In this document: positions 16,336-24,433 of the stretch, piece by piece
How the letters are laid out: the number at the start of each line of letters is the position of its first letter
Position numbering within the stretch: the first letter of the stretch is position 1
DNA from: Erysipelotrichaceae bacterium
GTDB taxonomy: Bacteria; Bacillota_I; Bacilli_A; Erysipelotrichales; Erysipelotrichaceae
Direction of reading: 5' to 3'
Length of the DNA stretch: 47,431 nt
NCBI GenBank assembly: GCA_017441765.1
Contig: JAFRVK010000003.1
Location: 1 to 47,431 of the forward strand
Notes under the pieces: generated by a model
Seen by the model: the letters and a program-made list of their open reading frames with translations, nothing else
The model's database searches: none
Told to the model about the DNA's origin: nothing
Translations under genes and position numbers: made by a program

Positions 16336-17577
16336 TCAGACTTTTCTTATTTCGCGGATAACCCAGTCGTCATGGACGAGATCATAGGAGCTTCCGCAAT
16401 GTGGACAGTTCTTCTCGTGCAGGGCATCGAAGCTTCCTCCGCAGTTGGGACACTGTATCGTTAAAAGATCAAAGCCGGGATCGGTATGGGAACCGTTTTC
16501 CCGTTCGACGGTCAGCAGGTAGTTTTCGTCTCTGTGATAGATCCGGTCTTTGTCATAGGTGTTACTCAGGAAGGCTTTTACTTTGATCTGTGTCATGTCT
16601 TCACCGATCTGTACATCCTTCAGCTGCAGAGCGCCGCGGTACTGGATATCGATCAGGTCATCCAGATCGGAAAGATCCTGATCACCTGTATAGATATACA
16701 AGGAATCACGGTCCTCAGAATAAGCGATGGTCCTGAACAGAGAAAGAATCCTTCCTTCGAAATATTCGAAAGAGAAATCAGGATCGATGCCCTGCAGTTT
16801 CTGCGAAAGTTTCTTCCTGGTTCTGATTCCGGATAACAGAGGCAGGGATCTTCCTGCTTCATGGAAGACTTTAGCGATAAGAAACATGCTACTCATCATA
16901 TAGATGTAGACAGCAGAAAAAGTACCGCAGAGCCCTCCGATAAACAGACTCATCAGTATACGAAAAATGATCCTATATTCCGTATAAGTGAAAAGACATG
17001 TGACAAAAGTCAGGATCCCTACCGATACGCCTGCGATGATCATTCTCTTTTTCAGCGTATCCATCAGAGTGGTCCGTTCGACGATGTCGTTGACAGTATA
17101 GGAGGAGGTGAAACATGGATAGCTGTCTTCTGTCTCAAAGACGGTTCCACAGAAAGGGCAACCATCGTTCAGCTCACTTAACAATGTCTGATGTCCGCAG
17201 TTGGGACAGGTGCAGAGCTTGTCTTCGTAATTCTTTTTATCTAAGAGACAGCCATAGAACGTGACAGGCTTCTTCAGTTCCTTAAGGATCTTTTCTTTGT
17301 CGCGATAGGTCAGAATGCGCTTGCTTTCACGATAAAGGATATGAGCTTCATAAGGATCTCCGTCTTTCACAAGCGATCCCCTGATCTCTTCTTTGACGCG
17401 TTCATAGCGTTCTTCCGCGTTTATACCTTTTTTCTTTAAACGTTCCTTCTGTGCATTCAGACAATAGCGCAGCTCCTTGGAAGCATATTTCAGACCTTTC
17501 CCATGAACGGTCCAGTCATGATAGCTATCCAGAAATGCATCCAGATAATACAAAGATACAGTCTTATTCTCATCCAT
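16336..17577 (-). CDS. Zinc-ribbon, Tim44-like membrane protein
   Basis: A 413-aa protein of unknown function. A zinc ribbon near residues 122-143 (CPNCG, CPFCG) is followed by two hydrophobic segments (about 180-200 and 210-240), a C-terminal domain of the Tim44-like type (FSFEYFEGRILSLFRTIAYS) and a second zinc ribbon near residues 385-400 (CPNCG, CPHCG). The two membrane segments divide it into two soluble parts. The SD GAGGA is 9 bases upstream, and the promoter box TGCTATAAT lies near 17600. The stop is 44 bases from the downstream GDPD gene, so they may share a transcript. Confidence 0.7.
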   Translation of the reverse strand: MDENKTVSLYYLDAFLDSYHDWTVHGKGLKYASKELRYCLNAQKERLKKKGINAEERYERVKEEIRGSLVKDGDPYEAHILYRESKRILTYRDKEKILKELKKPVTFYGCLLDKKNYEDKLCTCPNCGHQTLLSELNDGCPFCGTVFETEDSYPCFTSSYTVNDIVERTTLMDTLKKRMIIAGVSVGILTFVTCLFTYTEYRIIFRILMSLFIGGLCGTFSAVYIYMMSSMFLIAKVFHEAGRSLPLLSGIRTRKKLSQKLQGIDPDFSFEYFEGRILSLFRTIAYSEDRDSLYIYTGDQDLSDLDDLIDIQYRGALQLKDVQIGEDMTQIKVKAFLSNTYDKDRIYHRDENYLLTVERENGSHTDPGFDLLTIQCPNCGGSFDALHEKNCPHCGSSYDLVHDDWVIREIRKV

Positions 17578-17616
17578 AAGCAGTTTCCTCTACCACATTA
17601 TAGCATTCTCTCGTCT

Positions 17617-17666
17617 TTAGCACTCTTTTATCAGGATTGTTAGCACTATACACTTGACAGTGCTAA
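17617..17666 (+). promoter_or_regulatory. CIRCE operator (HrcA binding site) with an extra half-site
   Basis: TTAGCACTA (17640-17648) and CAGTGCTAA (17658-17666) are separated by exactly nine bases, the CIRCE arrangement, with only the innermost pair differing from the consensus. A further exact half-site TTAGCACTC lies at 17617-17625. The right arm overlaps the -35 of the hsp20 promoter. Confidence 0.9.
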
Positions 17667-17681
17667 ATAATGTGATAGTAT
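17654..17681 (+). promoter_or_regulatory. Promoter of hsp20
   Basis: Consensus TTGACA (17654-17659), a 16-base spacer and TAGTAT (17676-17681); TATATA directly after is an alternative -10. The -35 lies inside the CIRCE element, so HrcA binding would exclude RNA polymerase. Confidence 0.8.
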
Positions 17682-17727
17682 ATAGATGTAGGGATTTGAA
17701 TCCCATGGTAATAAGGAGGTAGGTAAA

Positions 17728-18141
17728 ATGAGATATTATCCTAGAAACTATAACGTATTTGAAGACATGTTTGATGATTTGTTCCCGAAAGCAAGTTATT
17801 CTGATAATCTGATGAGAACCGATGTCTATGAGAAGAATGGCTATTACAATCTTGATATCGAGCTTCCTGGCTACAACAAGGAAGATGTCCAGATGGATAT
17901 TGTTGACGGTTACCTGAATATCAAGGCGACCCACAATGTTTCCAATGAGGAAAAGGATGCCAAGGGCAATCTGGTCAGGTCTGAGAGAAGATTCGGATCC
18001 TGCTCAAGAAGCTTCTATGTCGGCGAGAATATCAAGGCCGAGGATATCAAGGCAAAATTCGAAAACGGTATGCTGAATATCGTGCTGCCGTCCAAGGAAC
18101 AGAAATCCATCGAATCGAAACAGATCGTAACGATCGAATAA
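17728..18141 (+). CDS. hsp20: Small heat-shock protein Hsp20
   Basis: A 137-aa ATP-independent holdase of the alpha-crystallin family. A short N-terminal arm (MRYYPRNYNVFEDMFDDLF) precedes the alpha-crystallin domain (about 25-130), with ELPGYNKEDV, RSERRFGSCSRSFYV and the conserved GMLNIVLP near residue 115. It ends in a short tail with an I-x-I/V-like motif (IVTIE). A strong SD (AAGGAGG) is present. A CIRCE element covers the promoter, so expression is expected to be induced when HrcA is released under heat or protein stress. Confidence 0.95.
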   Translation: MRYYPRNYNVFEDMFDDLFPKASYSDNLMRTDVYEKNGYYNLDIELPGYNKEDVQMDIVDGYLNIKATHNVSNEEKDAKGNLVRSERRFGSCSRSFYVGENIKAEDIKAKFENGMLNIVLPSKEQKSIESKQIVTIE

Positions 18142-18164
18142 TCAGCTTGAACTGAAAACAAACG

Positions 18165-18197
18165 AAAACCGCGAGTTAAAGATTCGCGGTTTTCTTC
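18165..18197 (+). terminator. Terminator of hsp20
   Basis: Stem AAAACCGCGA / TCGCGGTTTT with a 9-base loop, followed by CTTCT. The A run on the other side may also serve the opposite strand. Confidence 0.8.
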
Positions 18198-18294
18198 TAT
18201 TTTTGTATCCTTGTTGCCTGTCTGGCACTCCGCAGGCTCTGCCGGCTGAACCAGGAAGGCACAAGACATTGTTTGGGTACGTTAATGGTTTTGT

Positions 18295-18879
18295 TTATGT
18301 TTCGTTGGCAAACGGTTCCTGGGCTTTGCACAGCTTTTCATACCGATCCATTCCGTTGTTCAGAAACATGGAACGGTAGGCCATGATGTTTGGCTTGTCT
18401 TCTTCTATCTTAATTAACGAGGATTCGTCTTCATCGGGATAGATGATCTCGAAACGGTCGAAGCCGTCTTCATACAAAGGGATATCATAATCCTCATACA
18501 TCATCCGGATGACACTCTCATCGATGCTGCCTTCTCTGTTGTGATTGGCTTTCAGACATTTTTCGATCTGCCGCATCAGAAGAATTCCGGTCACTTCGGT
18601 CTCTTCGGTCAGGCTCTGCAGAAACGGCTTGCGGTATTTCCGGTAGGTATTGGTTGAATCCAGCACGACATTGTTTCCGTTTTTAAGTTCTTCCCGAATC
18701 ATGTCATACATGATGTCGAAAAGCCGGATGTTCTGTGTATCGCTGGAAGGGTCCATGCTCAGCTTCTTCCTGACGATATCACTGGAATAAATGACCGCGT
18801 TTTCCCGATTCGCGATTTTCTTACTCACATATGATTTTCCTGAGGCAGGAACGCCTACCATCATAAACAGTTTTGCCAT
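18295..18879 (-). CDS. P-loop NTPase (AAA_33/polynucleotide-kinase-like)
   Basis: A 194-aa kinase-like protein. The Walker A motif GVPASGKS is at residues 8-15, and NVVLDSTNT near residue 75 is the Walker B/second conserved block of the AAA_33, PNK-like and zeta-toxin-like group. The substrate may be a nucleic acid end or a small molecule; it is not resolved. It is last in a three-gene cluster after the GNAT-YoaP and radical SAM genes, 15 bases behind the latter. It has no SD, but TAAAAT lies 6 bases before its ATG. Confidence 0.75.
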   Translation of the reverse strand: MAKLFMMVGVPASGKSYVSKKIANRENAVIYSSDIVRKKLSMDPSSDTQNIRLFDIMYDMIREELKNGNNVVLDSTNTYRKYRKPFLQSLTEETEVTGILLMRQIEKCLKANHNREGSIDESVIRMMYEDYDIPLYEDGFDRFEIIYPDEDESSLIKIEEDKPNIMAYRSMFLNNGMDRYEKLCKAQEPFANET

Positions 18880-18894
18880 AGTTTTATTTTACAT

Positions 18895-19779
18895 TCAAAA
18901 CAGCGAAAGCTGTTCATCTGTTTTATTATCCTTGTACGCCTTAATGATGTCTTTCATCCGATAGAGGATCCCGTATCTTTCACATTCTTCCATGAATGCT
19001 TTCCATAAACGCTCATGCTTCAATACGGTACAGTCGTAACGATTGCCATAATAGCGCTGATATTTTTCCTTCAAGCCAAGGAAGTGTTCATCAAGCTTCT
19101 GATAATAGTATTCACGCTGCCGGTCACGCAGAGTCATACTCATATAGGTATAGATGAAACGGGCTCCATGTTCCGCCGCTTTCCTGACGAGAAGACGGAT
19201 GTCTTCTTCCTGATCGGTAATGAAAGGAAGGACAGGCATAAGCAGGATGCCTGTGAAGATCCCGTTGCCCGACAGTTCCTTGATTGCCGAAAAACGTTTT
19301 AAAGAGACACAGACATGCGGTTCGATGATTTCAGCCAGCTCATCATGGGGTGTCGTTATGGTTATCTTGATAATGACGTTGTTTCGTTCATTGATCTCTT
19401 TCAGCAGGTCGGTATCCCTCAGGATCAGTTCGCTTTTCGTATCGATCGCCACGCCGAAACCGTAATCTCGGATCAACTTCAGAGCCCCTCTGGTCTGTTC
19501 ATACTGCTTCTCCAGAGGATTATAGGTATCCGACATCGAACCAAGACCGATGACGCCTTTGTTTCGTTTCTTCCTCAGTTCCTGCTCCAAAAGAAACAAG
19601 GCGTTTTCCTTGCCTCTTGGCTGGTCGTAATCGTCGATGCCGTAGCACTCGCTTCTGCTGTCGCAGTAGATGCAGCCATGCGGACAGCCCCGGTAGAGAT
19701 TCATATTGTAGTCGACGCCGAACCACTGTTCGCCATAGCTGACTTTGCTTAGGATCGTTTTTGTTTTGATGAATTCCAT
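18895..19779 (-). CDS. Radical SAM protein of the SplB-like/Rv2578c type
   Basis: A 294-aa iron-sulfur enzyme. The cluster-binding motif CPHGCIYC is near residue 33, preceded by NLYRGC. GLGSMSDTYNPLEKQ and VAIDTKSELILRD are typical of the spore-photoproduct-lyase-related branch that includes Rv2578c-type proteins. The reaction is unknown. I start it at MEFIKTKTILSK (19779), two bases after the stop of the GNAT-YoaP gene; the longer frame would run into that gene. It belongs to the 18295-20525 cluster. Confidence 0.82.
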   Translation of the reverse strand: MEFIKTKTILSKVSYGEQWFGVDYNMNLYRGCPHGCIYCDSRSECYGIDDYDQPRGKENALFLLEQELRKKRNKGVIGLGSMSDTYNPLEKQYEQTRGALKLIRDYGFGVAIDTKSELILRDTDLLKEINERNNVIIKITITTPHDELAEIIEPHVCVSLKRFSAIKELSGNGIFTGILLMPVLPFITDQEEDIRLLVRKAAEHGARFIYTYMSMTLRDRQREYYYQKLDEHFLGLKEKYQRYYGNRYDCTVLKHERLWKAFMEECERYGILYRMKDIIKAYKDNKTDEQLSLF

Positions 19780-19781
19780 TC

Positions 19782-20525
19782 TTATTTCAAAAGCTTGTCG
19801 AATGCGTTCGCGTTCAGGATCGTATTGGAGAGGAACTCTCCCTGATAGAAGTTCGCCCAGTTGTTGAAGAAACAAGGCATATTCTTTGCTTTATCCAGGG
19901 AATCGACATGAATGAGATTCAGTTTCAGACCGATCTCTTCGGCGTGTTGTGAAAGCTCTTTGACTTCATATTCGACGTAAGGACATTCGTTGCTGTAGTA
20001 AATCGTGAAATCCTTATCATCGATCTTCATCGCTCTGGCAGTCTCGGTGAAATGAGGCGCTTCTTTCTCATCGAATCGTAATGCCAGCAGTTCATAATCA
20101 TTAATCTTATCGACGCTTGTGAATCCGAAATGCTCGAAGAATTTCATTTCTCCCAGAAACGGTTTTTTCTTTTTGGTGACTACTGTACAGATTCCGCTCT
20201 TGCCTTGTTTCTTCGCGTCATCGATGGCGTATTCCAGCAATTCTTTCGCGATTCCCTGACCCTTGAAGCTTCCCGCTACCCACAGACAGTAGATATATAT
20301 GTAATTATTTCCTTCCACAGGAACCCATGCTGTTTCGATCGGTTCATATTCGATGAACGTCTTTCCTCTGGCATCCAGCTTACGGAAGACATGACCATCC
20401 TGCAGTTTGTTTCTGATCCATTCTTTCTTGCGATCTACGCCTTCCTGATGCTTCGGATCTCCGATGGCGCAGCAGAGATGCTCCATATCGATGTTGTCGG
20501 CTGTAAGATTGATATACTCATGCAT
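19782..20525 (-). CDS. GNAT acetyltransferase with C-terminal YoaP domain
   Basis: A 247-aa two-domain protein. Residues about 1-155 are a GNAT fold, with acetyl-CoA loop WVAGSFKGQGIAKELL. Residues about 165-247 match the YoaP-like domain, including a thioredoxin-like strand and YYSNECPYVEYEV with a single Cys. I start at 20525 because GGAGG lies 8 bases upstream. It heads a three-gene cluster with a radical SAM enzyme and a P-loop kinase. The acetyl acceptor is unknown. Confidence 0.82.
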   Translation of the reverse strand: MHEYINLTADNIDMEHLCCAIGDPKHQEGVDRKKEWIRNKLQDGHVFRKLDARGKTFIEYEPIETAWVPVEGNNYIYIYCLWVAGSFKGQGIAKELLEYAIDDAKKQGKSGICTVVTKKKKPFLGEMKFFEHFGFTSVDKINDYELLALRFDEKEAPHFTETARAMKIDDKDFTIYYSNECPYVEYEVKELSQHAEEIGLKLNLIHVDSLDKAKNMPCFFNNWANFYQGEFLSNTILNANAFDKLLK

Positions 20526-20592
20526 ACGGTATTCCTCCATGTATGACTATCTACGCTACACTTGTGAATCTTCTTCTGATTCCCGTGGCATG

Positions 20593-21576
20593 TTACTGTA
20601 ATTCATCGATCATATCTTTGATCGATTCTCGAACCGGTCTTGTCTGATAGCCAAGATCTTTTGTTGCTTTGTCATGTGAGAAATGACCGTTGGTATTGAG
20701 GATGGCTAAAGAATAAGGAGTCACCAGCGGTTTTCCTTTTCCCAGGCGATTTCCGATGCTTTCAGCCAGTGTTCCGAACGGTTTTACCAACACATAAGGG
20801 ATCTCGATCCCTGATGATCTCCGGTTGCATACCACATTGACTTCATTCAGGATCTCCTTGACCGTCAGATAGTGACCGCTCAGGATATAAGATTCCCCAG
20901 CCTTCCCTTTTTCAGCACAAGCGACGATTCCCGCTGCTACATCCCGGACATCCACAAAATCAAACCCGCCCTGCAGACTGACCGGAATATAGCCCTTGGC
21001 CATCGCATCGATCGCCCGGATCATATGGTTATTCCGACGGACATCGCCAGGGCCGAAGATCCCTGAAGGCAAAATGATATTCACATTCAGGCCCTGTTTA
21101 TAAAAATCCAGAGCGATATTCGCCGCTTCCGCCTTGGACTTGCCATACTGATCATCGATCTGCTCAGGATGATACGACGATGCTTCTTTGGTGTCGCCTT
21201 CTTTGGCTTCTACCAGCCCGTGGACCGAACAGATGTAGACCACTTTCGATGCACCGTATTCCTGTGCCAGTTTAAGGATGTTTCGGGTTCCTTCCACATT
21301 GACTTTATGAACCAGCGGATTGGTTTTTGATGCGATCGTAACGATGCCTGCACAGTGAAGAACGACGATTTCTTTCTCTTCATCATGATGAAAAAACGCT
21401 GCCAGCGAAGCAGGATCTGTCACATCTCCGGTAATGATCCTGACACCGGAAGGCACATGGTTCTCTTCCCCGGGCAACGCCAAAGCTCTGACTGTCCTTC
21501 CTTCGTTCAGCAGCTGTTTACACAATACCGTACCCAGATGACCGGAAGCTCCGGTTACAAGATAGATCTTTTTCAT
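20593..21576 (-). CDS. NAD-dependent epimerase/dehydratase (extended SDR)
   Basis: A 327-aa Rossmann-fold oxidoreductase. The NAD(P) loop GASGHLG is at residues 9-15, the catalytic Tyr and Lys are in QYGKSKAEA near residue 144, and the CSVHG strand supplies Ser. The sequence resembles dihydroflavonol-reductase-like and 3-beta-HSD-like SDRs more than sugar epimerases, but the substrate is not readable. It is monocistronic. A TATAAT lies near 21635, giving a leader of about 50 bases, and the SD is weak. Confidence 0.82.
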   Translation of the reverse strand: MKKIYLVTGASGHLGTVLCKQLLNEGRTVRALALPGEENHVPSGVRIITGDVTDPASLAAFFHHDEEKEIVVLHCAGIVTIASKTNPLVHKVNVEGTRNILKLAQEYGASKVVYICSVHGLVEAKEGDTKEASSYHPEQIDDQYGKSKAEAANIALDFYKQGLNVNIILPSGIFGPGDVRRNNHMIRAIDAMAKGYIPVSLQGGFDFVDVRDVAAGIVACAEKGKAGESYILSGHYLTVKEILNEVNVVCNRRSSGIEIPYVLVKPFGTLAESIGNRLGKGKPLVTPYSLAILNTNGHFSHDKATKDLGYQTRPVRESIKDMIDELQ

Positions 21577-21704
21577 ATCTTTATCACTCTTTTGATTGTT
21601 CTTAACATATTAATGCTGTATCTTTATTATCATTATAACGATTGCAGGAATATCTGGACATATAAACAAGCAACCGAAACGGTGATCAAAATACAAACAG
21701 CTAT

Positions 21705-21730
21705 CAAAAAAATCCCTTTAAACAGGGATT
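21705..21730 (-). terminator. Terminator of tRNA-Gly
   Basis: Stem AATCCCT / AGGGATT followed by TTTTTT on the minus strand, 15 bases after the tRNA 3' end. Confidence 0.8.
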
Positions 21731-21744
21731 ATCGTTTTCTTCTG

Positions 21745-21818
21745 TGGAGCAGGTGACGGGAATCGAACCCGCGTTGCAACCTTGGGAAGGTCGAGTTCTA
21801 CCATTGAACCACACCTGC
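21745..21818 (-). tRNA. tRNA-Gly(CCC)
   Basis: A 74-base tRNA with encoded CCA. The acceptor arms GCAGGTG and CACCTGC pair. The anticodon loop TTCCCAA gives CCC, reading GGG. D and T arms (GTTCAATGGTAGAAC; TTCGATT) are standard. Confidence 0.93.
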
Positions 21819-21890
21819 TTTGCATATTTATTCTACCACAAAGCGATATTTCATCTCACAAACAAATCATTGAAATATCATGAATTATAT

Positions 21891-21918
21891 TTGTACTAAA
21901 AAATAAACATGATACAAT
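21891..21918 (+). promoter_or_regulatory. Promoter of tRNA-Pro
   Basis: TTGTAC (21891-21896), a 16-base spacer and TACAAT (21913-21918), 20 bases before the mature tRNA. Confidence 0.75.
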
Positions 21919-21938
21919 ATTATGTGCAGATGAACTAT

Positions 21939-22015
21939 CTGAATGTGGCTCAGCTTGGTAGAGCGCTGCGTTCGGGACGCAGAGGCCGCGGGTTCAAATC
22001 CCGCCATTCAGACCA
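21939..22015 (+). tRNA. tRNA-Pro(CGG)
   Basis: A 77-base tRNA with encoded CCA. The acceptor arms CTGAATG and CATTCAG pair. The anticodon stem CTGCG/CGCAG closes the loop TTCGGGA, giving anticodon CGG for CCG codons. It is divergent from tRNA-Gly. Confidence 0.95.
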
Positions 22016-22026
22016 TTGACTATCTT

Positions 22027-22050
22027 ATCCGGAGCGATCCGGATTTTTTT
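22027..22050 (+). terminator. Terminator of tRNA-Pro
   Basis: Stem ATCCGGA / TCCGGAT with a GCGA loop, followed by seven T. Confidence 0.88.
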
Positions 22051-22140
22051 ATGATACTACTAACCGACCCGGCTGATGGTTTTAGAGACTAAAATATCGG
22101 CTTCTAAAAGCGGATATTAATCTTTGTGCATCTGCGCTTT

Positions 22141-22509
22141 CTAGAAACGGTTCCCGCATTTTGGACAGTATTCAAAATCTTCTTCTGTCTCGTAACCGCA
22201 ACAGCTGCATCTCTTGTGGGAAGAAGGGTTCCTCCGGATCAGCATGAGATCGTCTTCATGAATCATTGTGACCGTTCCATTCTCAAGCCCTCTTCCGACT
22301 TCGCTGTTGAGTTCATACAGGGAATGGCAGCAGCTCACTTCCACGAAATACCTTCTGTTCCATTTGAATACAGGAAGAAAGAAAAGCGACAGGACCGAAT
22401 AGATCACATAGACATCATAACGGCCATAGGCTCCGCAGACATCACAGGTCACCATCTGGATATAATCGAGATCTTCTCTCTTCTGTGTCACGCCCATCAT
22501 GAAAAACAT
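22141..22509 (-). CDS. Small zinc-ribbon protein
   Basis: A 122-aa protein of unknown function. A C-terminal zinc ribbon (CSCCG, CPKCG near residues 98-119) and an additional CDVCG near the N terminus can bind zinc. One hydrophobic segment (YVIYSVLSLFFLPVF) may sit in the membrane. The SD AGGAG is 7 bases upstream. It follows the tyrosine phosphatase gene after 12 bases and so is probably the third gene of the gpsA operon. Confidence 0.65.
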   Translation of the reverse strand: MFFMMGVTQKREDLDYIQMVTCDVCGAYGRYDVYVIYSVLSLFFLPVFKWNRRYFVEVSCCHSLYELNSEVGRGLENGTVTMIHEDDLMLIRRNPSSHKRCSCCGYETEEDFEYCPKCGNRF

Positions 22510-22521
22510 ATGTATCTCCTG

Positions 22522-23349
22522 TTACTCGCAGTACTTTTCTTTCAGTTTTCTGCGCATTTCTTCATCGACATGGAGATACTTTTCCAGAAATTCCTGAGGA
22601 GATCCGGCCATTTCTTCCATTGTTTTGTAACAGGTATCGATAAACTGCTCACTGGCAGACATGGCAGTCTTGAAAGAATCGCGTATCGCTTCGTAGTTCT
22701 TATGTTCTCCGGCGATCTCTTTGACCTTCCCCAGCACTTCATTCAGGGTACGGCCGAGATGGAGATTCGTCAGAAGATAATTCTCCCTTATCATCTGACG
22801 GTCTGCGCCTAAGTCTTCCAGCAGCAGGATCGCCGCGACCCCTGTCCTGTCCTTTCCTGCCGAACAGTGCCACAGGACTTTGTCACAATCGTCCCCCGAG
22901 AGAAGTTCAAAGAAACGGGTATATCCGACAATTGCCGGTTCATCGCTGATCAGATTGCGGTATGCGCTTGATAGATGTTCCGCAAACATCGTCGGATGAT
23001 CATAGGATGCCTTGATCATCATTTCATAGAACGGTTCATCGTTATCGGTACGCTCGACCCCTTCACGCCGTTCGATTTCTCTGAACAGACTGAGGTTATA
23101 ATAAGCGACTCCTTCGATCTCGGGATCCTTGTGAACAGAAGCTTCCCGACGGGAACGGAAATCGATGATTGTATCAATGCCCAGTTCCTTGATCCGACAG
23201 ATATCTTCTTCACTTACATCATGAAGAGCGGCACTACGAAAGAGTTTTCCTTTCTTAACGGTTTTTCCATCGTTTGTCCTGATCCCGCCCAGATCACGGA
23301 AGTTCTCGATACTCTCGATCCGGTAATCGTTTTTTATCTGTTTCTCCAT
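22522..23349 (-). CDS. Tyrosine-protein phosphatase (DSP/MptpB-like)
   Basis: A 275-aa phosphatase. The signature HCSAGKDRTG near residue 161 carries the catalytic Cys and the phosphate-binding Arg. The N-terminal ENFRDLGGIRTNDGK and LFRSAAL blocks are typical of the Y_phosphatase3/MptpB-like family, some members of which also act on phosphoinositides. The ATG lies one base after the gpsA stop, so the two are translationally linked. Whether its substrate is a protein or a lipid head group is open. Confidence 0.88.
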   Translation of the reverse strand: MEKQIKNDYRIESIENFRDLGGIRTNDGKTVKKGKLFRSAALHDVSEEDICRIKELGIDTIIDFRSRREASVHKDPEIEGVAYYNLSLFREIERREGVERTDNDEPFYEMMIKASYDHPTMFAEHLSSAYRNLISDEPAIVGYTRFFELLSGDDCDKVLWHCSAGKDRTGVAAILLLEDLGADRQMIRENYLLTNLHLGRTLNEVLGKVKEIAGEHKNYEAIRDSFKTAMSASEQFIDTCYKTMEEMAGSPQEFLEKYLHVDEEMRRKLKEKYCE

Positions 23350-23350
23350 A

Positions 23351-24349
23351 TCAGTAATTGATTTCGTTTTTCTTGTCCCGTCGCATCAGTTCGATGACGG
23401 CTTCTCTTGGATCGACGCCTTCCTTGACGATCCCATTGACCATCCGGATGATCGGCATTTCCACGTGGTATTTTTCCATTAGTTCCATGGCAGCAGGCAA
23501 AGCGTTGACACCTTCGACCACCATGCCGATTTCCTGAATCGCTGACTGCGGATTTTCTCCCTGGCCGATCAGAATGCCGCAGCGGTTGTTTCTCGAATGC
23601 ATGGAGGTCGCGGTAACGATCAGATCGCCGATCCCTGCCAGTCCGCTGAACGTCTCCTGCTTGGCTCCGCAGGCTTTGCCCAGACGGATCATCTCTGCCA
23701 TGCCTCGGGTGATGATGGCGGCTTTTGCGTTATCCCCGAATCCCAAACCTGTAGAAATACCGCAAGCCAAAGCGATGATATTCTTCAAAGCGCCGCACAG
23801 TTCGACACCCAATACATCATCATTCGTATAGACGCGCATATTGTCGGTCATGAAGATATTCTGCGCATAGCGTGCCGTTTCCTGTTCTTCACACGCGGCA
23901 ACGATGGTGGTCGGCAGATCTTTCGAGACCTCTTCGGCATGAGTCGGTCCGCTCAAGGCAACCACTTTCACATTCCTGTCTTTCAGTTCATCCTTGATGA
24001 CCTGCGACATCGTATACAGAGTTCCCATCTCGATGCCTTTGGTGGCATCCACGATGACCTGTCCCTCTTTGATATGGTCTTTCAGACCTTGGATCGTCGA
24101 ACGCACAAAGACCGATGGAACTACATTTAGTAGGATATCCTTATCCTCGCAGAACTGCTGCTTATCCGAAGTGAACTGGATACTGTCTGGAATCACCATT
24201 CCCGGCAGATTCTTATGCATTCTTGTCCTTGAAAGCTCCTTCAGTTCCTGTTCTATGACCGAATAAACGGTCACTTCGTAATCCTTGTTTGCCAGAAGCC
24301 TTGCCAGCGCCATGCCCCATGTTCCGGCTCCGATCACACCTATTTTCAT
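23351..24349 (-). CDS. gpsA: Glycerol-3-phosphate dehydrogenase [NAD(P)+]
   Basis: A 332-aa cytosolic enzyme that reduces dihydroxyacetone phosphate to sn-glycerol 3-phosphate for phospholipid synthesis. The nucleotide loop GAGTWGMALA is at residues 7-16. The catalytic Lys lies in GALKNIIALACGI, and GFGDNAKAAIITRG follows. Length is standard. A strong SD (AAAGGAGG) precedes it. It is the first gene of a unit with the tyrosine phosphatase and the zinc-ribbon protein. Confidence 0.96.
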   Translation of the reverse strand: MKIGVIGAGTWGMALARLLANKDYEVTVYSVIEQELKELSRTRMHKNLPGMVIPDSIQFTSDKQQFCEDKDILLNVVPSVFVRSTIQGLKDHIKEGQVIVDATKGIEMGTLYTMSQVIKDELKDRNVKVVALSGPTHAEEVSKDLPTTIVAACEEQETARYAQNIFMTDNMRVYTNDDVLGVELCGALKNIIALACGISTGLGFGDNAKAAIITRGMAEMIRLGKACGAKQETFSGLAGIGDLIVTATSMHSRNNRCGILIGQGENPQSAIQEIGMVVEGVNALPAAMELMEKYHVEMPIIRMVNGIVKEGVDPREAVIELMRRDKKNEINY

Positions 24350-24433
24350 CGTTCGAACCCTCCTTTTTCATTTTATTAAAAAATCAGACGTTTTTAAATG
24401 CGCATTGTATAATTGAATCAGGAGGAGTATTTC

